Shown here piece by piece: positions 1 through 10,578 of a stretch of DNA of 64,000 nucleotides. This stretch comes from Choanephora cucurbitarum (lineage: Eukaryota > Mucoromycota > Mucoromycetes > Mucorales > Choanephoraceae): assembly GCA_025331435.1 (NCBI GenBank), contig JAIWNI010000098.1:1-64000 (forward strand), written 5' to 3'. Below the pieces are notes generated by a model, which saw nothing but the letters and a program-made list of their open reading frames with translations, was not told the origin of the DNA and made no database searches. Each line of letters begins with the position of its first letter. Position 1 is the first letter of the stretch. A program made the translations under genes and the position numbers.

Positions 1-4
1 CAAC

Positions 5-766
5 ATGGAGACCAACAACTATATTGAAAGTTGGCACAACCAATTGAAGACAACTTATTTGGGAAGAAAGAAGAACAGGAGAGTTGACAAGCTGATTTAC
101 ATTCTTGTAAATGATGTAGAGCCTGACTATATCAGTAATGTTGGCAGAATCAGCCTGAACATTGGTCGAATGGGACCCGAAGAAAGAAGAAGAAGAAAGC
201 GAGAGATCGCAGCAGAGAGCATCAATGAGGCAATCATTGACATGATGATTGAGGAAACTGACGGTAATACGTACAAAGTCAAGTCTTTCAGTGACGAATC
301 CTTTGTATACGATGTGGAAGTTGCAGATGGAAAGATGAAGTCTTGCTCTTGTGCTGACTTCAAGTGGAATGTCATTGCCTGCAAGCATATGTATTTGCTC
401 AAGAGAAAATACAACAACATTGCTGTATTTCAAGGTTAGTTCGTAAACAATAGATGGGACTTAAGTAAAACACAAGAGCATATATTTACCTACAAATTTA
501 GTATCTTTTGATCATAGTGCGCTTTTGCTGGCAAGACCTGTTGAAGAACAAGCATCTGAGACAAACGCGTCTGCTACAAACGTGAACCGTGTACTAAACA
601 TTCTCAACAACTTGCAGCAACTCTGAACTCGTTCAAACACAATAGGACACAACTTACCGATGAGCAGCTTCCACAGCTTGCTGAAAACGCAGCCAACATC
701 AACAGGATCTTGCAAGATTTCATGAGCTCAGGCTCTCACGCCAATTTTATTCGACAACGTAGATAA
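5..766 (+). pseudogene. 3' end of a MULE-type transposase with SWIM zinc finger (partial, frameshifted)
   Basis: The 5' part lies outside the window. The visible part contains a SWIM zinc finger, C-S-C followed by A-C-K-H (CxCx(n)CxH), the usual C-terminal module of MULE transposases, preceded by a basic RRRRKR stretch. An intron is likely at 435-501 (GTTAGT...TTTAG). It joins to an exon reading VSFDHSALLLARP, whose frame ends in a stop near 615. A one-base shift there opens a second frame that continues with coding character to a stop at 764-766 (ending FIRQRR). The break means this copy is either decayed or has one more unseen intron. Family assignment rests on the SWIM motif and context; the DDE core is not visible. 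The intron model is inference. Confidence 0.65.
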
Positions 767-1000
767 GCTTCCCTAGAATAAGCATTAGAGATATACTATC
801 ATATAGCATAACGTAGATCTCCGGTTGCTGGAGCAATCTCAAAGACCTCTTAAAATGTTGGGACATAAGTAAAACGATATTACCGCACATTGTTACATTA
901 TTTGAAAAGACAACATAAACAACACCATGTGTAACAGTCAATCAAGTACTTGAATTGTTCCCTTTTCACTTTGCCTTTCTTCTTCATCCCATTACTCGCA

Positions 1001-2963
1001 ATGTCCACTGATAGTAGCTATCCAGAACCTTTATGCTCCACCACTCCCACAATCAACGAAATTGACGGCGATGTTTATGCCAGCAAGTAGCAGGAGAAAA
1101 AGACATACATATTGGCAAATCTAACAGACCTTTTATAGGAATATTATCATTTATGAACACTAGCTGCGAAGAACAGAGAAGCTTGAGCAACTTCTTTGCT
1201 CATAACAAGAGTTTCTGCTTCGAAAAAACCACCTCTGATGACTTGAAGAATTTCTGGAACTCTGTCTTCAATGAAGTAGCTAAAGTCAACAAGATCGCAG
1301 TAAGCATGCCCATGTCTTAACATGTATACATCTCAAACATCTCTTTGTCAGATCCAGAATATTCAGCCCAACTGGTCCCAAATCAAGAACCAGTACATAA
1401 AAGTGAGAGGCAGCTGTATACAAGTTCTTTTTTTTTCTCTATACTAACATTAGAGAATTTAGTTCCTCCATAAAAGCATGACTGCTACTAAATCGCCCTC
1501 TTGCAAGAATTCTCTGGTCACTCTCACACCTTCCGATTCTTCTACTACGGCTTCCTGTTTTCTCCCTCTGAGTCCATCTTGCCGTCAAGACATTATGGAC
1601 AAGTTTTCTGTGATGAATACAAAGAACAAATGGTGTGTTGCTGAAGACCTGTACCTTGAAGATATCGTGTTCAAGATTGGTCAAGGAAAGCAAAGAGAAG
1701 AGTAAGTATGGCTTTTTTTCTATCTATCTTTGCACTTTGTAGGCAATTTCTTAGCAGAGAGCTTTAGCATCTGTCACTCGTTTATTGTTGATATGAATGA
1801 TTTGTGTTATAAGACGCATCTCACAACTTCTCAAATCAACAACATTGCAACACATGACCTGTCTCCTTTGCCTGCTATAAATGCTACATTAAAGAAAGCA
1901 ATGGATGATTTAAAAGCTCAGGTAAGTTTGTATATCTTGGTTAGATTCAAAAATATTACCCTTTGTTTACTTGTTATTATAAGCCAACTGAAGATGTTCT
2001 TGATTTTGCCTTGGACCAGTTAAAAGCCAACAAGAACAATGAAGAAATCTACACTTTTTTTCTGAGCTTCATAAACCTGTATGAAGTCAAGCAAAATGGA
2101 TTTTTTGGTAGATCTGATTTGAGTGAGACAGATATCATGGTGAACGTTTGGAAGAACATTGTAGACATTCAGTTCATGAAATCAAGCAAGTTTACATGTT
2201 ACAGGTATATTTGTGTTCCGTAAAAGGAAAAGGAAACTCACTCATGTTATTGTTCTGTCTAGAGGAGAGATCACGTCTCTCAGCTCGTCAGCAAGAAAGC
2301 ATGAGCAAAGAAAGCAGCAAGAACATCGCAAGAATATGGAGAGAAGAGCAGACTTGTTGGTGAGAAAAGACGATGATGAATATTTGTATGGCGAGGCAAG
2401 CCTCAAATCTTCGAGTATGGACAAGAAGAACTTGTATGATTCTAACATCAACACAAAAAAGGCATTGAAAGACATGCTCTATTACCTCTGCCAAAAAGTT
2501 GAATCAGATGCTGTGCCCAAGCTAAGAACTGTAGGCCTGCAATTCAGCAGTAAGTTCCTTTTGTTGTTGTTGTTGTTGTTAAAGTACTATGTTAACCTTT
2601 TTTACTAGGATTTAATTTAGAAGCATATTACATGGATATGCCCAAGGGATATTGTGTTCGTGTAACCAAGACGTCTACAATCTGTTTTGATGAAGATGAG
2701 TTTGTTGACACTTTTGTCAAATGGTTTTCGCTGGCGAAGAAAGCTTTGGTATGTCGTTTTGCTCACAGGAATACATACACTGACGCCTTATTTTATAGTT
2801 GGTCTGTGAAGAAACAGCCACATTGATTGCAGAAAACAAGAAGAGAAATGATGACAATGACTTTGTGATTCCCTTTGAAAACGATGAGATGGAATACCCT
2901 CTGTGTTTGCCCTCCCCTCCTCATCCTTCATCCGACCAAAGCAAGAAGAGACGCTTGAGTTGA
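1001..2963 (+). CDS. Nine-exon gene of unknown function next to the MULE remnant
   Basis: Nine exons can be chained in frame: 1001-1086, 1128-1299, 1352-1402, 1463-1679, 1743-1921, 1984-2204, 2263-2549, 2609-2748 and 2799-2963. They sum to 1,518 nt, about 505 aa. Most introns are short GT-AG with CTAAC-like branch sites; the 1679 donor (GTCAAG) is weak, so that junction is the least certain. The protein has no motif I can name. It is acidic to mixed, with a charged K/R/E/Q segment around 2290-2400. Towards the C-terminus is a segment (GLQFS, then YYMDMPKGY) followed by a basic tail ending SKKRRLS. From memory, similar C-terminal segments occur in expanded protein families of Mucorales, but this was not checked. 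It lies 235 bp downstream of the transposase on the same strand and could be element cargo. Confidence 0.6.
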
Positions 2964-4083
2964 TTTTTTTTTGTAAATATATTTATTGTCTTTGCCTGCT
3001 TGATTTAATTATATTATGATGTTTGCTACACGCACTAGCATGAGCAAAAATTGAGTTAGATTATTAGAATATCTTCAATGCTTTACTTTGATTATGGTTG
3101 GTCCTCATTTACCTCGTCAAAGAGACTATCAGTTGACTAATGTTTGCTCAACTCTTTACTAGATTATATTTTCACTCACAACCATAAGTGTTTAATCTTA
3201 GTTAAAAGAAAATCAAAGCTAATCAGGATGAAGCATTTGAAGGTGAGTGTTTATGAATAGGCACAAACACTCAACTTGTTGAACCGAGTAAAAGAATCTG
3301 TGTGGCTTTTTCACATTGGGAATAGAGCGACTGTACTTTCAGTACTGTACCAATCACAGCTTACCTCTCTCTCTCTTCAAAACCGTACAAATTCTCTAAG
3401 TTGGCGTTGAGCTTCCGCAAAACATACATTCCTTTCTCGCTATCGCATGAATCCTGTATGTTGGACAACACATAAATCCTATTTTATATGGGCATGTTCA
3501 GTTTATATTTCTATCCTATCCTGGAACTAAATATAGCTCCCACCTTAGCGTACATCTTGTTCAACTCTATTGACTCAACAAGCGAATAAAGACATTGATC
3601 GATGTCTTGATCCTCTTTCAGTATCACTCTACTGTTAAATGTAAAAGCCGGAAGATTAGGCAGTACTTCTGTTTCGGGTGTTGCAACTGTATAGGTTTTT
3701 GCTTGTTTTAACAGACCGCTTCTTTGCCACAAAGCGAGGTGTATCAAATCACGCGTATATAGATTTCTGTTTTTCTATCCTCTCAGTATTTTAGTTGCCC
3801 CCCTTTCAACTGAGTAAAACGCTTTGCATTTAGAGTGACATCATCTATAAAATTAATATTTTTCTGCTGTAAAGACAGATTAGCCACTAAAAGTGTTGTC
3901 CAGGAATGGCCACGAGGAGGCTCTGTCAATCACTCCCAAAAGGTTGGGGGGAAAGGGAGTAAGAAGGGAGAGGTGAGACATTCAAAAAAAAACCTACAAT
4001 ATCAAAGAGCTTGTTACTCTTGAGAAAAAATGAGGAAAGGGGGCATGTTTCCATGAGCTGTATGGCGGAGCCTTCATGTATCC

Positions 4084-4304
4084 CTGTTAAGAGGGGAGAT
4101 CCGCCACGTCTTGCCTCTTTGTATCACCCTGTCACCTGAAGGCAGGATCCGAAGCACGGGGCAGTGTCGCTACAGAAATACATAAAGGATGGGGCGAAGC
4201 CTTGATTCATGGCTGTTAAGAGGGGAGATTCGCCACGTCTTGCCTCTTTGTATCACCCCGTCACCTGAAGTCAGGATCCGAAGCACGGGGCAGTGTTGCT
4301 ACAG
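4084..4304. repeat. Two copies of a 92-bp element with conserved hairpins
   Basis: Copy 1 is 4084-4175 and copy 2 is 4213-4304. The two differ at four positions. The homology extends weakly upstream (GGCGGAGCC / GGCGAAGCC). Each copy can form AAGAGG/CCTCTT (4089-4094 with 4114-4119). Each can also form a nested stem, CCCYG with CGGGG (4127-4131 with 4157-4161; 4256-4260 with 4286-4290), enclosing CCTG/CAGG. Two of the four differences fall in paired positions and keep or extend pairing: G-U versus C-G in the outer stem, and an extra A-T pair in the inner one. This is much more GC-rich than the surroundings. It may be a structured RNA, a SINE-like element or another mobile repeat; I cannot name a family. 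Confidence 0.6.
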
Positions 4305-4797
4305 CCATTAACAAGGGAGGGGTTTTTATAAGGAGAGATGGAGAAGGTAAAGTGGATGGAGAGAATGGATACAAACAGTTGTTAAAGCGTTTAAAAATGT
4401 GGGCAGAAAATCAGTGACTCGTTTTTAAAGCCAATCAGAATCATTATATTCACTTAGATTAGTCAAGTTTCGAAGATTGAATTCCTCTCTTTCTTCAATA
4501 ACGTAATCCATGGCCTCTGCAGCGTCTTCCGTAGTTGTTCTACCCTGACCGTCCTCAATGAAGAATTTATGCGTGTTGCTCATTTGAAAAATATTTAAAG
4601 TAAAAGAGACGTCTTTTAGAATGTGGAAAGTCTGCCATTTGGTTATGCGCTCATTGACATCTTGAAAACCGCTGATTGGATATTTTTTTTAAGCTTATTG
4701 ATTTTTTATTTTACGCCAATTGGATTTTTGAAAACCGCCAAATGATTTTTGAAATCCGTCGTTTGGGACCGTAAGCACTGTACACTGGTAGAAATCT

Positions 4798-4918
4798 GGG
4801 GAAGCAAACGCCATTAGCATTCCCATTTCTCATATTCGGAAGCCAAAGTAGAACTACAAAGACTAACACAGTGCATCCGGATATGCGAAATGGGAATATT
4901 ATTAGCGTTCGCTTCCCC
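4798..4918. mobile_element. 121-bp palindromic mini-element (MITE-like)
   Basis: The first and last ~43 bp are imperfect inverted repeats. They begin GGGGAAGC and end GCTTCCCC, with the internal word AAATGGGAAT / ATTCCCATTT well matched. The non-palindromic centre is about 35 bp. Weaker inverted similarity continues a little outside both ends, so the true termini could lie further out. No coding capacity. No unambiguous target duplication was found. It could be a foldback MITE or a fixed hairpin. Confidence 0.5.
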
Positions 4919-5263
4919 ATATTTTTATCGGTCTAGTGGTATTGCGAATGACAATATGGTTTGTGTTTGCGTTATCTCTTGCTTTATTGCGCGTACAGAT
5001 GCTTTAAGCGAGTTGAAAGTATAGAACCTCTATAAGGAGAAAAAATGTATGGGCACTTACAAAAGGATGTAGCTTTTCCTTCAATCTGACAAAAAAAATG
5101 CAATTTGGTCTGCTTTGATAATTACTTAACGAATTATAAGTGCTTCTGACAGTTTTTTTTGGTGCATGTCTGTTATGAAAGAATTGTCTCGGCATATTTT
5201 TTTTTCTTTTTAACCTTTTCTTTTTAGTACCATCAAAGCTTAAACAATTGACTTTTTTTGAAT

Positions 5264-6691
5264 ATGGCTTGGGGAGGTAACGACGGTGCTGTTGATCGTT
5301 GGGTTAAACAGTTAGAAGAAAACGACACCAAGTTGGTGTCCTTACATATCCTTAGTTTTCGACGCGTGACTACAGCTGATCTAGCTCGGATCTTTCGTGC
5401 GATCGGCTCAAATACAGTCTTGAAAGATCTTTACGTCTCTGGTCATGCACTTGATGCCACTTGTGTTGATTGTCTGAGTGAAGCCTTGACTATCAATGAT
5501 ACTTTGGAGTCACTTAATTTAGGCAACACACACTTTGGTGCCAACTCAGATGTTTTTGGTCTCTTTTGTGAAGGTTTAGCAGCCAACGAAGGCCTCATCA
5601 AGTTAGATCTTGAGAACAAGGGCCTCTTGACTGCAGCAGAAGACAAGAAGTACGAGTCAGTACGTTTGCTTGCTGAAGCACTCGCTAAAAACAAGCACTT
5701 AAAGGAGTTAAGTGTTGCACGCAATGACCTTGATGATCATGCTATTGAGTTGCTGGCTCCTGCACTTACTGGCATTCAGAAAGTCAACTTGGCTATCAAC
5801 CAAGTCAAATCACAAGGAGCTCACGCTATTTCAGAACATGTATTGGCGCCGCATAGTCATGTGCAAGAGCTAGACTTATCGGACAATCCTTTATTGGAGG
5901 GTGCCTGCTCATTAGGAAAGGCATTGGCAAAGAACCAAACGCTGCGTGTACTCAAGTTGATTGATGTGGTGTCCAACATAGAAAATGATCTGTCAGCTTT
6001 GCCACCTGCTGCTCTAGACTCTAAAGATGGAAAGATCGAAGAGGCAGATGATAAAAAGAAAACAGATCCTTTACGTAGTTCACACGGAAATGCATTGATG
6101 GATACCATTGGTCAAGCACTTTCCACCAACACTACTTTATCTAGTCTCTGTCTTGACAACAATGCAATTGAGACCAACAGTCTTTCTAAATTTATCCAAC
6201 ATGTGCCCAAAAGCGCATTGACTGAGCTCAAGCTGCGTCAAAACCGAATTGATGACGAAGGTGCCGAACTGCTAGCTACTTTATCCAGTTTAAGATACCT
6301 AGAACTGGGCGAAAACACGATCTCAGTCAAAGGGTTTGGTGCTCTATTAAATACTCAATTGGAATACCTTGGCCTGTTCAACAATCGAGTTGGCGGATTT
6401 GGTGCTGATGATGTTGTTTTGCCCGATCTATCATCTAGCAAAATCGCTCGTCTCGATATAGGTTGTAATTCTATCATGCATCGTGATGTAGAGGCTATGG
6501 CAGATATCTTACTGAAAGGAGGTGTACCTCATCTCACTTTACTTGAAATGGGTGGTAATGTTGAAGACAAGGAAATTGAATTATGGCAAGAGACACTGGA
6601 CCGTGTTTCGGAACAAAGAGATCAACTAGAGATTGTCTGGAAGCGTAAGCCAACTCAAATGGAAAGCGCTGCACCACCACCTGTTTTGTAA
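5264..6691 (+). CDS. Leucine-rich-repeat protein of the ribonuclease-inhibitor (RNI) type
   Basis: A single-exon gene of 475 aa. The first ATG is at 5264 (MAWGGNDG); two upstream in-frame codons (TTG AAT) are not a start. The protein is built almost entirely of RNI-type LRR units of about 28 aa. These show the LxxLxLxxN pattern (for example ELDLSDNPL, LSSLCLDNNAI, LRYLELGENTI, LEYLGLFNNRV) alternating with helices such as LAEALAKN. An acidic/basic insert (EEADDKKK) interrupts the array in the middle. There is no signal peptide, membrane span or NACHT domain. Such proteins act as intracellular protein-binding scaffolds; the partner cannot be inferred. It converges on ATG5, with the two stops only 60 bp apart. 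Confidence 0.85.
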   Translation: MAWGGNDGAVDRWVKQLEENDTKLVSLHILSFRRVTTADLARIFRAIGSNTVLKDLYVSGHALDATCVDCLSEALTINDTLESLNLGNTHFGANSDVFGLFCEGLAANEGLIKLDLENKGLLTAAEDKKYESVRLLAEALAKNKHLKELSVARNDLDDHAIELLAPALTGIQKVNLAINQVKSQGAHAISEHVLAPHSHVQELDLSDNPLLEGACSLGKALAKNQTLRVLKLIDVVSNIENDLSALPPAALDSKDGKIEEADDKKKTDPLRSSHGNALMDTIGQALSTNTTLSSLCLDNNAIETNSLSKFIQHVPKSALTELKLRQNRIDDEGAELLATLSSLRYLELGENTISVKGFGALLNTQLEYLGLFNNRVGGFGADDVVLPDLSSSKIARLDIGCNSIMHRDVEAMADILLKGGVPHLTLLEMGGNVEDKEIELWQETLDRVSEQRDQLEIVWKRKPTQMESAAPPPVL

Positions 6692-6751
6692 TTGAATTTA
6701 ATAGCTGTAAAATAAACAAAAATGATTTAATTTGATTTGACCGGCTACTGT

Positions 6752-7877
6752 TTATTCCTTTTGCTTTATGACTAAATGCAGGAAGTTGTCTGCATAGCAT
6801 AGGTTTTCATAAGCCCAATGGATAGGCATATCTAAAGGCAGCTCGATGCCATGTGTCACAACCAAGACGGAAGCTAGTGTCTGTTCATCTAGAGCAGGGA
6901 TCAATTTAGTAACTACTTGGCTTAGTATGGGTATTTCTAAAAAGATTGCTTAATAAATACTATCTTGTTTAGATTGGTTGATTGCATTTTATACCTGAAT
7001 CTTGGTGAAATGGTACAAGCCCTTGAATGACAGGACATTGATCAGGCAGGTATACTTTTATGGGAACATCTCTCAAATTGTTGGAATACTCAGTTAATTG
7101 CTTATTTACTGCTCTAAAATCATCATACTGATCTATTGATGCTCAAGAGGTTAACTTACAGCCTATACAGACAAGTATTTCAAATGTATATGTATGCACA
7201 TGCTTTACCAGAAGCTAAAGATTGCCAGAGCTGTGTTGAATCACGTTTGGATAAGTTCATCACTTTTTTTGTTGTTCCAAACCGAAGGAAATCAGCCTAT
7301 TGTACGGTCAATGTTACATGAATATTCCTTCTATCTCGCTTCACATTACTTCTTTGACCATAGACATAAACATATCTTGCATTGACTCTGGTGTAGGCTT
7401 CAGCAAGATACTTTCTGTAGGTAAATCTGTGAAGTGGATAGTTAGTGTCCAGGGTAAAGTATTGGCATGCAAATCGAATAAAAGTCCAATTGGGTAGTGC
7501 CTAAATCAACTTGAAATGGTAAGATTGCAAGAGTAGCGGCAGCAAACAGTATATAGTTACCATTTGAGAGGCAAGTGATCAGCTTCATACCAAGCTGATT
7601 GAAACGATTCATCGGGAAATTGCATGTCAAGATCTTTCATGATCTTTTGAATACGTCGAGTAACAAGAGGGAGGTATGAACATCTTGGGACTTCCAGCTG
7701 AAGCGAAGTAAAGTTAACATGTTGTTTACTAGTGCACAAGTTAGGTTATGTCTTTACGTAGATAGGATCCCATTCTTTGCCATTGCCAAGATCAACTCCA
7801 GTAGGATCAAGTATAATTTTTACAGGAAGTTTGCCATTCCATACATGTTTAGCAAATGCATAGTCATAGACTGACAT
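6752..7877 (-). CDS. ATG5: Autophagy protein Atg5 (Atg12 conjugation target), six exons
   Basis: Exons on the minus strand are 7877-7758, 7697-7561, 7500-7350, 7296-7209, 7132-6995 and 6936-6752. They sum to 819 nt, 272 aa, close to yeast (294) and human (275) Atg5. The diagnostic sequence is all there: an N-terminal VWNGKLPVK, then PRCSYLPL, LKWHYPIGLLFDL, LPWTLTIHF, FMSMVKEAD, and a C-terminal WAYENLCYADNFLHLVI. Lys135 in MVKEAD aligns with the Atg12-acceptor lysine (human K130). Exon 3 ends one residue after it. Atg5-Atg12 with Atg16 forms the E3-like complex that lipidates Atg8 at the phagophore. The upstream neighbour (sphingomyelinase-like) is on the same strand, 528 bp away. Confidence 0.93.
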
Positions 7878-8405
7878 TCTTTTTAATTTCTTTTGAACGA
7901 TAAATACAAGTAAAGTCGCTGATTCTGAATTTGATGTTCTGCAGACCGAATAAAGATGTCAGCTGGCCCAAAAAACTAAGCTGCTTGAAGCTACACAAAG
8001 AAGTAAGAGAGAAGATAAAATCAATACTCTCCGCAGCGATGGCTAGCCATTCAAGCAATTTGAACGTATTAAATAAAGATGAAGAGAATGAAGTGCTTCT
8101 AGGAAAGTCGCATACTAAGTCATTATGACTTTGATGCATTTGCAATTTAGATTTCGTTCTATCATAACCTTCTAACCTGGCTCTAACAGAATACACCGCG
8201 ATAAAAAAAAAAGACTAATCGTTCCAAAATATACAATACAGTAAAAATCTGTAACACTCAAAGGATAAGAGCAATTGGAATATGATGGTTATTATCGCTT
8301 CCATCTAAAGCAAGTAGAAATAGAATATCTATGAGATATGAGATTTATTTGACTGTACAAAAGTTGCATAAATTAAGAGTGTATATGAAATACTGAAAGC
8401 TCTGC
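7878..8405. other. Spacer between ATG5 and the sphingomyelinase-like gene
   Basis: This 528-bp spacer carries the ATG5 promoter and the 3' region of the upstream gene. Overlapping open stretches on both strands (about 7931-8128 and 7864-8196) show no family motif. I treat them as chance. A short 5'-UTR exon of ATG5 cannot be excluded. Confidence 0.5.
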
Positions 8406-10578
8406 TCAAACTGAGCGCCTCAATATTTGAAGACCACAGGCATTCTTGTCTTTTCGATCGAGAATGACAGCTCTAGGAGTAGACTCGGAGGGATCGTAGT
8501 CGCATCTTAGTTCTGATTTCCCAGCACGTATGTTACAGACTGCATTGATACGGCATTGGTGATCACATGGAGGAATTGAGGGAGACGACTTGTAACGATG
8601 AAGCCAATAGAGGTCAAATTTCTTATCATCATGTTCCATCTCTTCAGTAAATTGATGCCACCAAGCAGGAGATAGAGGTGCGAATGAGTTTGTATTAGAT
8701 CCGTAGTATTCTTTTGCAGAATATTCTCTATGCCAATTCTATCATTTGTGTAAACAATATTGAACTTATCTTTCTTTGTCTATTTTCACTTACTGGCTCA
8801 TGTTCCCAATCGATTGATTGGTTTAGATCTGCAATATAAGTATGAGAGTCTACCACTTCAAAGGTACCAGTATCTACTGTGTATGTTCTGAATCCAGGAT
8901 TCATGTCTGGGAATGGAGTGATAGAGGGAGCCAAATAGCCAATGGAAATGGCATCTTTAGCTTTTTGTGTAGCATTATGTCTATAAAAAAGCTGAATTTC
9001 ATCTCTACATTTAGAAGAAAGAAATAAGGTTAGAAAGAAAACCTCTTTGCAGTTAGTTCATTATAAGCTACCTATGCGTATGACCAAAGAATTGGCCGGC
9101 AATCACATGTGGAGCATAACGTTCAATAATCTGATAATAGTAATTTGAATAGTCATGGAAACAAGAGTCATCACCAGGAGGTGTATGTCCAATGATCCAC
9201 ACTCTTTCTCGGATGTCTTCTGACTTTTGTAACTGTGCTACAAGCCACGTGAGAATGCCATTTGGATCTCTTCTGGAAGGCTGTTCATACATCCACCAGT
9301 TGAGGTTGTAACAAAAATTAGTATTGATACTGATGAGTTTGAGGCCTGGATAAGGATGGCTGATATAGCTCCCACTATTCTTATGGATACTTGGCAAATG
9401 CTGAGAGGGTAACCAACCTTCCCAACTTGATTGCAATGTATTGTAAAGCCATTCCATACTCATATCATAGCGACGACGATCGTCCCGTGGCAAGTTGGAA
9501 TCGATGAGGGGGAACAAGTTCGTTGGCGCTGCTTCATGATTTCCAATAGCGGGGTAAAGCTTAGCGTCAATAAATAAAGGCGAGTCAAAATAAGAATGCA
9601 GCAATGTGTATGAAGCTTCTTGAATTGCTTGCGTCTTTTTTACGGGTAATGTCTCCCATACTTCGTGAGGAGGTATATCGCCTGTCAATATGCCAAACGA
9701 TGTTTTTGAGCTTATTTTCGGAATATAATCCAGCATAGATTGTATCAAATGAATAGACGAGTCGCAGTTGAAAGAGCCCCAAGGTGATGCTTTGCTAGAA
9801 ATGTTTTGATAATCTGTGTATTCTTTCCGACAACAGATTGGTTTACTACATTCAGTCTCTGCTCCTTCCTATTCAGTTGCTTCAATTAAATAAGAGTTAT
9901 CATGTAATAAGCTGTTGTAAACTCACTTGATACTGAGGATCGACATGCCAATCACTGAGATGAAGCACTGTTATTGTCTTGTTATTGCGTTTGTGACGAT
10001 ATGTGTATTTGGGCTTTGGCTTAGGAAAGGGGACGGTCCAAGGGATTATTTTCGGGTAAGGACATGCATTTAATACAGAGGCACAAGCTAAATGACCATC
10101 ACGACCACCTACATCCATGGTCTGTTGAAGCATAAGTTAAAAGATAGGCTAAAAAAGAATTTATCTCTCATTCTATAGCTTACCCTTAACACTCTTCTAA
10201 TAACTGGCCCTTGTTCTCTCACCATGCCTTCACACTGAAAGGTTGGTTAGCTATCGATAGACAGTATTATCTTCGTTTAAGAAAAAAAAAGACACTTACT
10301 ACTTGATCATCTACCAAATCAGCATCTTTGCACACTTTTATCATGGCTGCCAGTTGAACTCCCTCAGGCAATCGGCAGAGTTGTTTGGTTACTTTGAGTA
10401 GATTTATACAGGCATTGCATTTTTTCTTGCTGTCTTCAGGGTTGATAAGTGTATTTAATTCTATTTGCATTTCATTTGCTAGCTTATGGTGCTCAAGCGT
10501 ATTGAAAAATGTTTGATAAAGACTGTTGGCCTCTATTAGGCAAGGCCATAATAAAAGTGCTAGCAGCCATACTTTCAT
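8406..10578 (-). CDS. Secreted acid-sphingomyelinase-like phosphodiesterase (SapB + metallophosphatase)
   Basis: A multi-exon gene. Exon 1 (10578-10300) encodes a signal peptide (MKVWLLALLLWPCLIEA) and the start of a saposin-B domain (CNACINLLKVTKQLC). The next exon completes SapB (CEGMVREQG). The calcineurin-like metallophosphatase core follows with HLSDWHVDP, GDIPP, GNHEA, GHTPPGDD and GHTHR, the metal-binding Asp, His and Asn motifs of the family in correct order. Between them lies the CSKPICCR cysteine cluster typical of acid sphingomyelinases. The C-terminal exons (about 9010-8770 and 8740-8406) give the ASM C-terminal helical part with C-D-H-Q-C and a final Cys. Expected activity is hydrolysis of sphingomyelin-type phosphodiesters outside the cell or in the vacuole. 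The substrate in this fungus is unknown. Several introns were placed by eye. Confidence 0.88.

Larger units (their letters stand above)
2964..5263. other. Spacer of 2.3 kb with two short repeat structures
   Basis: No convincing gene was found. Open stretches at 3511-3747 (-) and 3835-4023 (+) lack family motifs and have AT-rich codon use like non-coding DNA. The spacer contains the 92-bp tandem pair (4084-4304) and the palindromic element (4798-4918) described separately. Short reiterated words (variants of CCGCCAATTGGATTTTTGAAA) lie at about 4670-4765. The last 60 bp before the LRR gene are T-rich, as in the other promoters of this window. Confidence 0.6.

Noticed and set aside
4084..4304. 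Hammerhead, TPP-riboswitch or 5S rRNA interpretation of the tandem element
   Set aside because: The conserved CUGAUGA/GAAA, TPP pocket and 5S box sequences are absent.
5258..5263. Two extra codons in front of the LRR gene
   Set aside because: The codons are TTG AAT; the first ATG is at 5264 and the promoter T-run ends just before it.
7931..8128. 65-codon open frame upstream of ATG5
   Set aside because: No motif, antisense overlaps of similar length, and located in a promoter.
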